Source: CAXQRU01 sp964226685 (GTDB taxonomy: Bacteria; Pseudomonadota; Gammaproteobacteria; Pseudomonadales; Cellvibrionaceae). Taken from it: DNA of 5,544 nt. The DNA is taken from contig CAXQRU010000154.1 of NCBI GenBank assembly GCA_964226685.1, positions 1 to 5,544 of the forward strand, in the 5' to 3' direction. The notes beneath the pieces are model-generated. The model did no database searches. It was not told the DNA's origin and saw nothing but the letters and a program-made list of their open reading frames with translations. The translations under genes were made by a program, and so were the position numbers. The number at the start of each line of letters is the position of its first letter. Position 1 is the first letter of the stretch. Below, piece by piece: positions 1 through 5,544 of this stretch.

Positions 1-807
1 CAACGCTTGATCAAAGAACAACTTGGACAGCGCTCTTCCAGGATTATCGGCCCTCATAAACGCCTCACCCACCAAGAAGGTATTCACTCCACGCTCTCTC
101 ATTGATGCCACATGAGCAGAAGTACTAATGCCGCTTTCCGTGACCACAATTTTATCATCACCGACCAAGGGGGCCAGCTCATAGGTAACCTCTAAACTGG
201 TGACAAAGTTATGCAAATTACGATTATTAATACCCAAAAGCTGGCTAGGCAACTTAAGGGCTCGATCTAGCTCTTCGCGATTGTGAACTTCAACCAACAC
301 ATCCATACCCAACTCTGAGGCTAGCGCACTAAGGCTGTATAAGTGCTCATCGCTATCGATAGCCGCCACAATCAACAAAATGGCATCCGCCCCTATCGCT
401 CTGGCCTCATGGACTTGATATTCATCCACAATAAAGTCTTTTCTAAGTACCGGTAAGTTGGCCGCGTTACGCGCAGCCGTCAAGTAATGATCGGCGCCTT
501 GAAAAAAGTCGATATCGGTCAATACCGACAGGCAAGTTGCCCCATGTTCATAGTAACTTTCAGCGATTTCAATAGGATGAAAAGCAGGTCGAATTACCCC
601 CTGACTGGGTGACGCCTTTTTGATTTCAGCAATAACTGCAGGCAAACCACTGGCAACTTTATCCGCTATCGCTTTGGCAAAGCCCCTGGTAGGGGGCTGG
701 TCCAATGCCCTAGGGCGCAAGCTTTCAATGGCCACATCACGCTTACGAGCCTTCACCTCTTCCTGTTTTCTTTTAACGATTTTCTCCAGTACAGTTGGCA
801 TATTCAT
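1..807 (-). CDS. trpC: Indole-3-glycerol-phosphate synthase, 3' end cut by window edge
   Basis: This cytoplasmic TIM-barrel enzyme converts 1-(2-carboxyphenylamino)-1-deoxyribulose 5-phosphate to indole-3-glycerol phosphate, with loss of CO2 and water, in tryptophan synthesis. Reading the minus strand gives 269 open codons up to the window edge; relatives are about 265-280 residues, so only a few C-terminal residues are missing. Family active-site residues are visible: AEIKKASPS (E61, K63), VLRKDFI (K123, the likely general acid), LVEVHN (E173), GINNRN (N194, R196) and VTESGIS (E224, S225), followed by the phosphate-binding FLVGEAFMR. Three in-frame ATGs lie at 813, 807 and 801. The one at 807 is preferred because AGGAG (complement of 814-818) sits six bases ahead of it, whereas the ATG at 813 abuts that AGGAG. 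It is the third gene of trpGDC, 16 bases after the trpD stop, and there is no TrpF fusion within the visible part. The identification is secure. Confidence 0.97.
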   Translation of the reverse strand, partial: MNMPTVLEKIVKRKQEEVKARKRDVAIESLRPRALDQPPTRGFAKAIADKVASGLPAVIAEIKKASPSQGVIRPAFHPIEIAESYYEHGATCLSVLTDIDFFQGADHYLTAARNAANLPVLRKDFIVDEYQVHEARAIGADAILLIVAAIDSDEHLYSLSALASELGMDVLVEVHNREELDRALKLPSQLLGINNRNLHNFVTSLEVTYELAPLVGDDKIVVTESGISTSAHVASMRERGVNTFLVGEAFMRADNPGRALSKLFFDQAL

Positions 808-823
808 AACCATCTCCTAAACA

Positions 824-1864
824 TTAAGACTCATTGACGCTGTCACAACAGCGAGAAAACGCCGCTAGTTCATCAAGCTTTGCTCCCGCCAAACCACTGG
901 CTATCGCGTCATCTGCCATCGCCACACCTTCTTTTAGACTATCGGCTATACCTAAAACATAAACTGCCGCCCCAGCATTATACGAAATCATCGCACTGGC
1001 CGTATTAGCGGCCCGAGAATCCTCACCACTAAATGCAGCCTTTATCAACGCCAAGGATTCCTCTGGTGAACTCACGACTAAATCAGACATATCACTTTGT
1101 CCCAAGCCAACCTCTGAGGGTAGAACAGAGTATTCTGTGATCTTACCATCTAAAAGCTCAGCAACTCTGGTAGCACAAGATAAACTAAATTCATCCAAGC
1201 CATCTTCAGCACTAACCACTAAAACCCGTTCAGCGCCCAAGGTTTTAAGGACTTCGGCAACTTTTGTACATAGATCGGGAGAAAACACCCCCATCACCTG
1301 ATGCCTGACAGAGGCTGGGTTAGTCATTGGCCCCAATAGATTAAAAATGGTCCGAATACCCAGTTCTCGCCTAGCAGAGATTGCATATTTCATAGCGCTG
1401 TGATGCGCTGGAGCAAACATAAAGCCGACACCGATTTCATCCACCGCTCTTGCAATTTGCTCTGGCGTTAGCGTTAGACTAACGCCAGCTTGAGCAAGCA
1501 CATCAGCACTGCCTGTCGAGCTAGATACCGAACGATTGCCATGCTTAGCAACCTTGCCTCCCAATGCCGCCACGACAAACGCACTTGCTGTGGATACATT
1601 AAACAAATTGGCTCCATCGCCACCCGTTCCACAGGTATCAACCGCCATATCGCTCTTCACTGGCACTTTAGTCGACAAACCTCTCATTACCGAAGCCGCT
1701 GCAGCTATCTCAACTACTGTCTCGCCCTTTGAGCGCAAACCCACCAAGAAACCACCAATTTGAGCATCGCTCGCCTGGCCCGTCATGATCGACTGCATGG
1801 CCTCAGTCATTTCAGAGGCTGACAAATCTTCTCCATTAGCAATTTTTTCTAGATATAACCGCAT
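824..1864 (-). CDS. trpD: Anthranilate phosphoribosyltransferase
   Basis: This cytoplasmic enzyme transfers phosphoribose from PRPP to anthranilate, giving N-(5-phosphoribosyl)anthranilate, the second committed step of tryptophan synthesis. The 346-residue product has the normal family length and is intact. An N-terminal helical domain (about 1-70) precedes the glycine-rich PRPP/pyrophosphate loop DTCGTGGDG (76-84). NVST (89-92), KHGNRS (107-112), the anthranilate-contacting stretch around R165-R166, NLLGPMTNP (175-183) and the metal-binding DGLDE (221-225) follow. It is not fused to a TrpG domain, unlike the enterobacterial TrpGD protein. Its ATG overlaps the trpG stop by one base (TAATG), and AAGG (complement of 1872-1875) lies seven bases ahead of the ATG, so translation is probably coupled to trpG while still having its own ribosome-binding site. 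A pyrimidine-nucleoside phosphorylase is a structural relative, but these motifs and the operon context exclude it. Confidence 0.98.
   Translation of the reverse strand: MRLYLEKIANGEDLSASEMTEAMQSIMTGQASDAQIGGFLVGLRSKGETVVEIAAAASVMRGLSTKVPVKSDMAVDTCGTGGDGANLFNVSTASAFVVAALGGKVAKHGNRSVSSSTGSADVLAQAGVSLTLTPEQIARAVDEIGVGFMFAPAHHSAMKYAISARRELGIRTIFNLLGPMTNPASVRHQVMGVFSPDLCTKVAEVLKTLGAERVLVVSAEDGLDEFSLSCATRVAELLDGKITEYSVLPSEVGLGQSDMSDLVVSSPEESLALIKAAFSGEDSRAANTASAMISYNAGAAVYVLGIADSLKEGVAMADDAIASGLAGAKLDELAAFSRCCDSVNES
1462..1488. repeat. Perfect 10-bp inverted repeat inside trpD
   Basis: CTGGCGTTAG (1462-1471) and CTAACGCCAG (1479-1488) are exact reverse complements separated by seven bases. The loop starts CGTTAG, so GCGTTAG is also part of a short direct repeat. 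In the trpD message this would form a stable hairpin over the codons for about residues 126-134 (AGVSLTLTP). No T-run follows on the minus strand, so it is not an intrinsic terminator. Confidence 0.85.
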
Positions 1865-2460
1865 TAACCGACCTTATTCGAATGATTTTGAACAAAATTC
1901 TTCAGCAAATCGTGCCCATGATGAGTCAAGATTGACTCTGGATGGAACTGCACTCCTTCAACCGCTAAGGTTTTGTGTCTTAGCCCCATAATTTCATCCA
2001 TTTGGCCATCTTCTGTTTGAGTCCACGCGGTGATCTCTAGACAGTCAGGCAGGGAATCCTTTTCTACTACCAACGAATGATAACGGGTTGCTTCAAATGG
2101 ATTATTCAAGCCGGTAAAAACCCCCTGCCCCCGGTGAAAAACTTGGGAAACTTTACCATGCATGACCTGCTTGGCACGCACAACTTGGCCACCAAAAACT
2201 TGGCCGATACTCTGGTGCCCAAGGCAGACACCCAAGATAGGGATTTTACCAGCAAAGCGCTCGATAGCGGCCATGGATATCCCCGCCTTATCAGGATCAC
2301 AAGGACCTGGTGAGATCACGATGAACTGCGGAGCCATTTGTTCTATATCTTCCAAGCTCAGTTCGTCATTCCGAGCAACCTGCACATTGACACCTAACTC
2401 ACCCAAATATTGCACAATATTGTAGGTAAAGGAGTCGTAATTATCGATCATTAACAACAC
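1864..2460 (-). CDS. trpG: Anthranilate synthase glutamine amidotransferase subunit
   Basis: This class I glutamine amidotransferase hydrolyses glutamine and channels ammonia to TrpE for anthranilate formation. In many bacteria the same subunit also serves PabB in folate synthesis, which the sequence alone cannot exclude here. The 198-residue product is full length. It shows the N-terminal signature IDNYDSFTYN (5-14), the oxyanion-loop segment ISPGPCDP (49-56), the nucleophile C79 in GVCLGHQ, the TrpG/PabA-type HGK (101-103), and the remaining catalytic pair H173 and E175 in QFHPES. The start is GTG at 2460, giving MLLMIDNYD, the usual N-terminus in Pseudomonas-type TrpG; an in-frame ATG three codons later is the alternative. 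A weak AGG (complement of 2469-2471) lies eight bases ahead of the GTG, separated from it by C and seven T. It is the first gene of the operon, and trpE is not in the window. Confidence 0.97.
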   Translation of the reverse strand: MLLMIDNYDSFTYNIVQYLGELGVNVQVARNDELSLEDIEQMAPQFIVISPGPCDPDKAGISMAAIERFAGKIPILGVCLGHQSIGQVFGGQVVRAKQVMHGKVSQVFHRGQGVFTGLNNPFEATRYHSLVVEKDSLPDCLEITAWTQTEDGQMDEIMGLRHKTLAVEGVQFHPESILTHHGHDLLKNFVQNHSNKVG

Positions 2461-2494
2461 AAAAAAAGCCTAATCTAACTATTGTCGAGGTAGC

Positions 2495-2524
2495 AGTATA
2501 TCCACAAACCTCCTCTTGTGTCAT
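2495..2524 (-). promoter_or_regulatory. Probable sigma70 promoter for trpGDC
   Basis: Read on the minus strand, ATGACA (complement of 2519-2524, 5/6 to the -35 consensus) and TATACT (complement of 2495-2500, 5/6 to the -10 consensus) are separated by 18 bases. A run of seven T directly upstream of the -35 box (complement of 2525-2531) resembles a proximal UP element. Transcription would start near 2485-2488, leaving a leader of about 25-28 nt before the trpG GTG. That is too short for a Trp leader peptide plus attenuator. No clear TrpR operator overlaps the boxes. The assignment rests on motif match and position only. Confidence 0.6.
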
Positions 2525-2625
2525 AAAAAAACCATCAGACTTACTGAAAGATCAGCCCAAAAGCCATCAAAAAAACATCAATTTTGTGAACCAGTCGCTT
2601 TATTCTACGCAAAAAATCCTATATT

Positions 2626-2654
2626 TTGAGCTATAGCCATTAAAAAATTATGAT
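2626..2654 (+). promoter_or_regulatory. Probable sigma70 promoter for the DUF1631 gene
   Basis: TTGAGC (2626-2631, 4/6 to the -35 consensus) and TATGAT (2649-2654, 5/6 to the -10 consensus) are separated by exactly 17 bases, with an A6 tract inside the spacer. Transcription would begin near 2660-2662, giving a 5' leader of about 100 nt before the ATG at 2762. That leader is long enough for post-transcriptional control, but I see no recognisable structure in it. The call is based on motif match only. Confidence 0.5.
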
Positions 2655-2761
2655 TATCACCTGAAACAGCAGATGTGGTATATTTCTAAGAAAAGGCAAA
2701 CCTATTATTCACAAATACTCAATCAAAACTTACCAAGTATTAGTTGAGTTGAGAGTACATT

Positions 2762-4960
2762 ATGGCCAACTCTGAAAACGAGTCAGACAACTTTCATACC
2801 ATCGGTGCAAAGTTACCGGCGTTAGCTGATCATGTACGCCAACTGGCGCTCAGCAAGTTACAGCAGTACATCACTGAACTTCTAGATAGCTGTGACGATC
2901 TTTTTTATGATCTATCCAGCCGGGCAACCAGTAACCAAGAACAAAGCTTGTATTTTGAATCCATGCGTGAGATTCGCATCAAGCGTGAAAGCATTCAACA
3001 ACAGTTTCGCGAACTATTTATCGAAAGTTTCAATAGTCCACGATCGGAAGCGTCTTCGAGTCATCAGTCTCTGTCCCTTGTTCATCATGATGAATTAGAA
3101 GTCAATGTGGCACTCATGAACATGTATGGTCGTGCCAATGATGTATACAAAGAGGATTTGCATGACTTAAATATCCGTTTAGGCCACCTGGTGCCGTTTC
3201 TAAAGGCGAACCCAAGCAGCAACCCACTAAACCCAGAGCCTTTATGCAGAAGCTTTACCCAAGCGTGCCAAAGCCATCTTGAAATTTCGATCAAACCCTT
3301 AATTATTTTACTCAAACAATTTGAGCGATTTGCACTAAAACGGCTTGGCCAAATCTATGGAGAAGCCAATCAACTATTAATTGATGCAGGAATTGTCCCC
3401 AAAATTGAAAGAGAGGTATCAAAATCCAAGAGTACATACTCTAAGCCGAGGCTAGCGGATAAAGAGGATGAAATTCTTGACGAAGTGATGCGTCAACAAA
3501 CTTACTATGGACTTCCATTAGCCAGAAGCTATGATGGCTATCAAGCCAGCTTTACATTAAGCGAATTTAGCTCGCTGATTGATGGCGTCCGCAAGGGTGA
3601 GTACCAATTTAGACACTACACGCCTTACACCAACAACCCTGGTGAGCTAATGCCCGCCAGCGAGTTGATTAAGCTTTTAAACAAGGCACAAGAAGTACTT
3701 AACCAGCAAGGAAAGGGTGAATTAACACAACCCTACCTTCACAAAGTCACCAGCAAATTACTGAGCAGTAGAAACCCAGAAGAGCCACAACGAGTATCTC
3801 AGTCAAATGACGATGTCATCAACCTCGTTGCTATGTTCTTTGAGTTTATTTTAGACGACAACAGCATCGCTCTAGCTCTACGCAATCAAATCAGCCGCCT
3901 ACAGATACCGATTTTAAAGTTAGCGCTACGTGATAGTACTTTCTTTAGTGATACCAACCACCCTGCGCGCCAGTTGATCAATACCATTGCCGCCGTAGGT
4001 GTTATTTATGATGAAGCGAGAGACCTAAAAAAAGACAAAGTGTTTCTTGCCATTGCTGACATGGTACAAACCATATGTCATCAGCATTCTTTTGATGATA
4101 ATATCTTTAATGAAATGTTACCTGATTTAGAAAAAATTATTGATAAAGAACAGCGCCGAAGCGCAATTGTTGAAAAGAGAACCAGCCAAACTGAAATAGG
4201 GAAATCTCAAGTGAAGACCGCCAATAAAACCGCACGTGCATTTTTAGTTAAAAAACTGCATAAAGTACAACTACCTGAAGAGATTAGAGACTTTTTGATT
4301 GAGCGCTGGCTTAACGTTTTAATTATGACAGTACTCAAGCACTCTGAGAAAAGCGAAGAGTGGCAAAAAGCCTCTCAAGTCGTCAACGATGTGATCTGGT
4401 GCTGCCAAGCGTTAAACAGCGAAACTGAACTGGCCAGACTGAAAAAACTGTTACCTTCCATCCTATCTAGCTTTGAAGAAGGCCTTCAGATGCTGGGGGA
4501 TCAGAAAGACAGTATTTCGAGAGAATTGGGTATCATTGAGTCTATTTTGTCTCGCTCTGAAGCTTTTGAGACCAACGAAATCAGCCAAGAGGAAGAAGAT
4601 CTACTAGCTGAAATACCTCAACAAGAGGGGGAAACAGCCATCCAAAGACAACAGAAGGAACTACAAGAGTTAAGCGGTGAATCCATCGAGCAAGGCGACA
4701 GAATCAGACCTGGTGATTGGGTTCATTACCGCCACCCCAAGACCCAAAAGATGATACGCTGTAAGCTGTCTGCAAAAATAAAGTCCGCCGATACTTATCT
4801 ATTTGTTAATCGACTGGGATTAAAGGTTATTGAGGTGGATCGACACAGTTTTGCCTATGACTTACAAAAAGGCAATGCCAAGGTCATCGTCAATACTCCC
4901 TTTTTCGATAGAATGCTTGATAAGGTGTTCAATAATTTGAAACAGGCCTCTAACTCCTAA
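2762..4960 (+). CDS. DUF1631 family protein of unknown function
   Basis: The 732-residue product is recognisable as a full-length DUF1631 (PF07793) protein, a proteobacterial family whose biochemical role I do not know. Family-like blocks appear in order: HDELEVNVALMNMYGR (109-124), NPLNPEPLCRSF (154-165), a variable region (about 215-345), INLVAMFFEFILDD (353-366), QIPILKLAL (381-389), NHPARQLIN (399-407) and a charged helical stretch rich in E, K and R (about 455-495). An acidic, glutamine-rich linker (about 600-645) leads to a probable beta-rich C-terminal module, with GDWVHYRH (651-658) and YLFVNRLGLKVIEVD (679-693). There is no signal peptide or membrane segment, so it is probably cytoplasmic. 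ATG 2762 is the first possible ATG after an in-frame TGA at 2750-2752; a weak GAG lies six bases ahead. It is transcribed away from trpGDC with its own promoter and terminator. Some databases have labelled such proteins 'thymidine phosphorylase', which the sequence does not support. Confidence 0.93.
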   Translation: MANSENESDNFHTIGAKLPALADHVRQLALSKLQQYITELLDSCDDLFYDLSSRATSNQEQSLYFESMREIRIKRESIQQQFRELFIESFNSPRSEASSSHQSLSLVHHDELEVNVALMNMYGRANDVYKEDLHDLNIRLGHLVPFLKANPSSNPLNPEPLCRSFTQACQSHLEISIKPLIILLKQFERFALKRLGQIYGEANQLLIDAGIVPKIEREVSKSKSTYSKPRLADKEDEILDEVMRQQTYYGLPLARSYDGYQASFTLSEFSSLIDGVRKGEYQFRHYTPYTNNPGELMPASELIKLLNKAQEVLNQQGKGELTQPYLHKVTSKLLSSRNPEEPQRVSQSNDDVINLVAMFFEFILDDNSIALALRNQISRLQIPILKLALRDSTFFSDTNHPARQLINTIAAVGVIYDEARDLKKDKVFLAIADMVQTICHQHSFDDNIFNEMLPDLEKIIDKEQRRSAIVEKRTSQTEIGKSQVKTANKTARAFLVKKLHKVQLPEEIRDFLIERWLNVLIMTVLKHSEKSEEWQKASQVVNDVIWCCQALNSETELARLKKLLPSILSSFEEGLQMLGDQKDSISRELGIIESILSRSEAFETNEISQEEEDLLAEIPQQEGETAIQRQQKELQELSGESIEQGDRIRPGDWVHYRHPKTQKMIRCKLSAKIKSADTYLFVNRLGLKVIEVDRHSFAYDLQKGNAKVIVNTPFFDRMLDKVFNNLKQASNS

Positions 4961-4971
4961 GGGGCCTTTTT
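4944..4971 (+). terminator. Rho-independent terminator overlapping the DUF1631 stop codon
   Basis: AGGCCTC (4944-4950) can pair with GGGGCCT (4961-4967), forming a 7-bp stem with one U-G wobble and a 10-base loop, followed directly by four T (4968-4971). The TAA stop of the upstream gene (4958-4960) lies in the loop, so the 5' arm is coding sequence. The T-tract is short, so termination may be incomplete. It separates the DUF1631 unit from the downstream membrane-kinase gene. Confidence 0.7.
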
Positions 4972-5051
4972 AAGCTCAAACCAACTTGTAACGTGGTAGA
5001 GCGCCATACCTTCTGATACTATTGGCTTTTAACGACTAATTGCCAGTAGTA

Positions 5052-5523
5052 GTGGAATCCATAAACGTTACCGCCCAAGCTTATCTGAGCGCAAGTATTA
5101 TTGGTTTGATACTTGTGAGCACGTATACCTGCCACTGGATCACTCGTCGGCTTCCTCCGACCGTGCCACTGGCCAGTCTTGCTATGACAGTTTGGCTAGG
5201 TTTGATGACCCATTTTATTGGCACCGAATACAGCAAAACATTCCCTGCAACTGTCGTGTGCGCACAAGCTCTTTATTATTTTTTATGGATCAGCGCGTTT
5301 TATCGCCTCATTGAGCAATACGCTAAAGCTCCCAAAATTTTATTTTTTATTTGGATCGGTTCACTCGCCGTATCAATCACCGTAATCGTAGCGGAACTTG
5401 CAGGTTATCGATACTATCAAAACTGGCTACTGCTTTCCCTATCCTTAACATCGATCGTATTTATCGAGCAACTTTACCGCAGTACGACCTACAATCGTTA
5501 TATCAAGCTTCTGGGGCTCTGCC
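5052..5523 (+). CDS. prsK: PrsK-like PEP-CTERM system histidine kinase, N-terminal membrane part only
   Basis: The 157 genomic codons encode an integral membrane segment. Hydrophobic helices lie at about residues 11-30, 38-57, 66-86, 96-115 and 124-139, then EQLYRSTTYNRYIKLLGLC begins a cytoplasmic-looking stretch or next helix. The EQLYR-(9-10 residues)-IK-x-L-x-L-x sequence after a run of helices resembles what I recall of the N-terminal sensor region of PrsK, the kinase paired with regulator PrsR in exosortase/PEP-CTERM loci. The GAF and kinase domains would lie beyond the window and cannot be seen, so another multi-helix sensor protein remains possible. The start is uncertain: an in-frame TAA at 5037-5039 leaves TTG 5040 or GTG 5052, and neither has a good Shine-Dalgarno sequence. 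GTG places the first helix about ten residues from the N-terminus, so it is preferred. A weak extended -10-like TGATACTAT (5014-5022) lies upstream. The gene is truncated by adapter sequence from 5524. Confidence 0.7.
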
Positions 5524-5544
5524 AGATCGGAAGAGCGTCGTGTA
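5524..5544. other. Illumina sequencing-adapter contamination at contig end
   Basis: All 21 terminal bases, beginning AGATCGGAAGAGCGTCGTGT, are identical to the start of the Illumina TruSeq-type universal adapter as it appears in read-through reads. This is synthetic, not genomic. It stays open in the frame of the preceding kinase gene and would append seven false residues (QIGRASC, the first partly genomic). The contig therefore ends at about 5523 in biological terms; one or two of the first adapter bases could coincidentally also be genomic. Confidence 0.97.

Larger units (their letters stand above)
2461..2761. other. Divergent intergenic region between trpG and the DUF1631 gene
   Basis: This 301-bp AT-rich stretch contains no credible gene on either strand; frames are short and lack coding character. 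It holds a promoter facing each flanking gene and A-tracts of six or seven bases at 2461-2467, 2525-2531, 2569-2575, 2611-2616 and 2642-2647. A short repeated word, CCATCA, occurs near 2532 and 2564, with CATCA again at 2576. I see no riboswitch-like architecture, no terminator and no strong palindrome that would define an operator. Confidence 0.75.

Noticed and set aside
681..716. Two adjacent dyads within trpC: AGCCCC/GGGGCT (681-698) and the palindrome GCCCTAGGGC (707-716).
   Set aside because: Short GC-rich dyads arising from Pro/Arg codons near residues 31-43 of TrpC; no T-run or other regulatory context.
620..820. Plus-strand open frame opposite the trpC 5' end, encoding a hydrophobic 66-residue peptide.
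   Set aside because: It is antisense to a clearly conserved enzyme, has no ribosome-binding site, and its composition follows from the trpC codons. The same applies to the plus-strand frames opposite trpD and trpG (1490-1763, 1785-1991, 2077-2425).
2461..2471. T7 run just upstream of trpG on the minus strand, looking like a terminator T-tract.
   Set aside because: No stable GC-rich hairpin precedes it directly; the GAGGT/ACCTC pairing farther upstream is weak and overlaps the promoter. It serves as the spacer between AGG and the GTG start.
2479..2505. Minus-strand mini-ORF MDILLPRQ (GTG to TAG) preceded by AGGAGG, in a position suggesting a trp leader peptide.
   Set aside because: It has no Trp codon, and its first codons coincide with the best -10 box (complement of 2495-2500), so it would not be wholly transcribed from that promoter. 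No attenuator hairpin pair follows.
2737..2758. GTATTAGTT followed by GAGAGTAC, resembling the left half of a TrpR operator.
   Set aside because: Only one half matches, the second half is poor and spaced wrongly, and it lies in the leader of the DUF1631 gene, far from the trpGDC promoter.
3085..3315. Minus-strand open frame of 76 codons within the DUF1631 gene.
   Set aside because: It lies antisense to conserved DUF1631 family blocks, lacks promoter and ribosome-binding features, and resembles no family.

Overview
The window looks like an ordinary chromosomal stretch from a gammaproteobacterium, probably marine or environmental, of moderate GC by eye. The evidence is the Pseudomonas-style trpG-trpD-trpC gene order without trpE, a full-length DUF1631 protein of the type common in Pseudomonas-like and related gammaproteobacteria, and the start of a gene resembling PrsK of the exosortase/PEP-CTERM system. 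The exact genus cannot be read from the sequence. The right end is an assembly or read artefact: the last 21 bases match an Illumina adapter, so true genomic sequence stops at about 5523.

Layout. Bases 1-2460 hold a minus-strand tryptophan operon, transcribed from right to left in the order trpG (glutaminase subunit of anthranilate synthase), trpD (anthranilate phosphoribosyltransferase) and trpC (indole-3-glycerol-phosphate synthase, missing only its extreme C-terminus at the window edge). trpG and trpD overlap by one base (TAATG), and trpC follows trpD after 16 bases. Bases 2461-2761 are a 301-bp divergent intergenic region with no gene. It carries a good sigma70-type promoter facing trpG, another facing the right-hand gene, and several A-tracts. 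Bases 2762-4960 encode a 732-residue DUF1631 protein of unknown function, closed by an intrinsic-type terminator that overlaps its stop codon. After about 90 bp, a multi-helix membrane protein starts at about 5052 on the plus strand. It resembles the N-terminal membrane region of PrsK and is cut by the adapter after about 157 codons.

How the genes work together. TrpG supplies ammonia to a TrpE encoded elsewhere to make anthranilate, TrpD attaches the phosphoribosyl group, and TrpC closes the indole ring after the TrpF isomerase step. The inferred trpGDC leader is only about 27 nt, too short for a classical attenuator, and no Trp-rich leader peptide is present. The DUF1631 gene has its own promoter and terminator, so it appears to be a single-gene unit; nothing in the sequence ties it to tryptophan synthesis. 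The PrsK-like kinase, if correct, points to an exosortase/PEP-CTERM surface-protein and exopolysaccharide system elsewhere in this genome. I found no mobile element, CRISPR array, tRNA or rRNA, and no convincing new multi-gene system. The least understood element is the DUF1631 protein.
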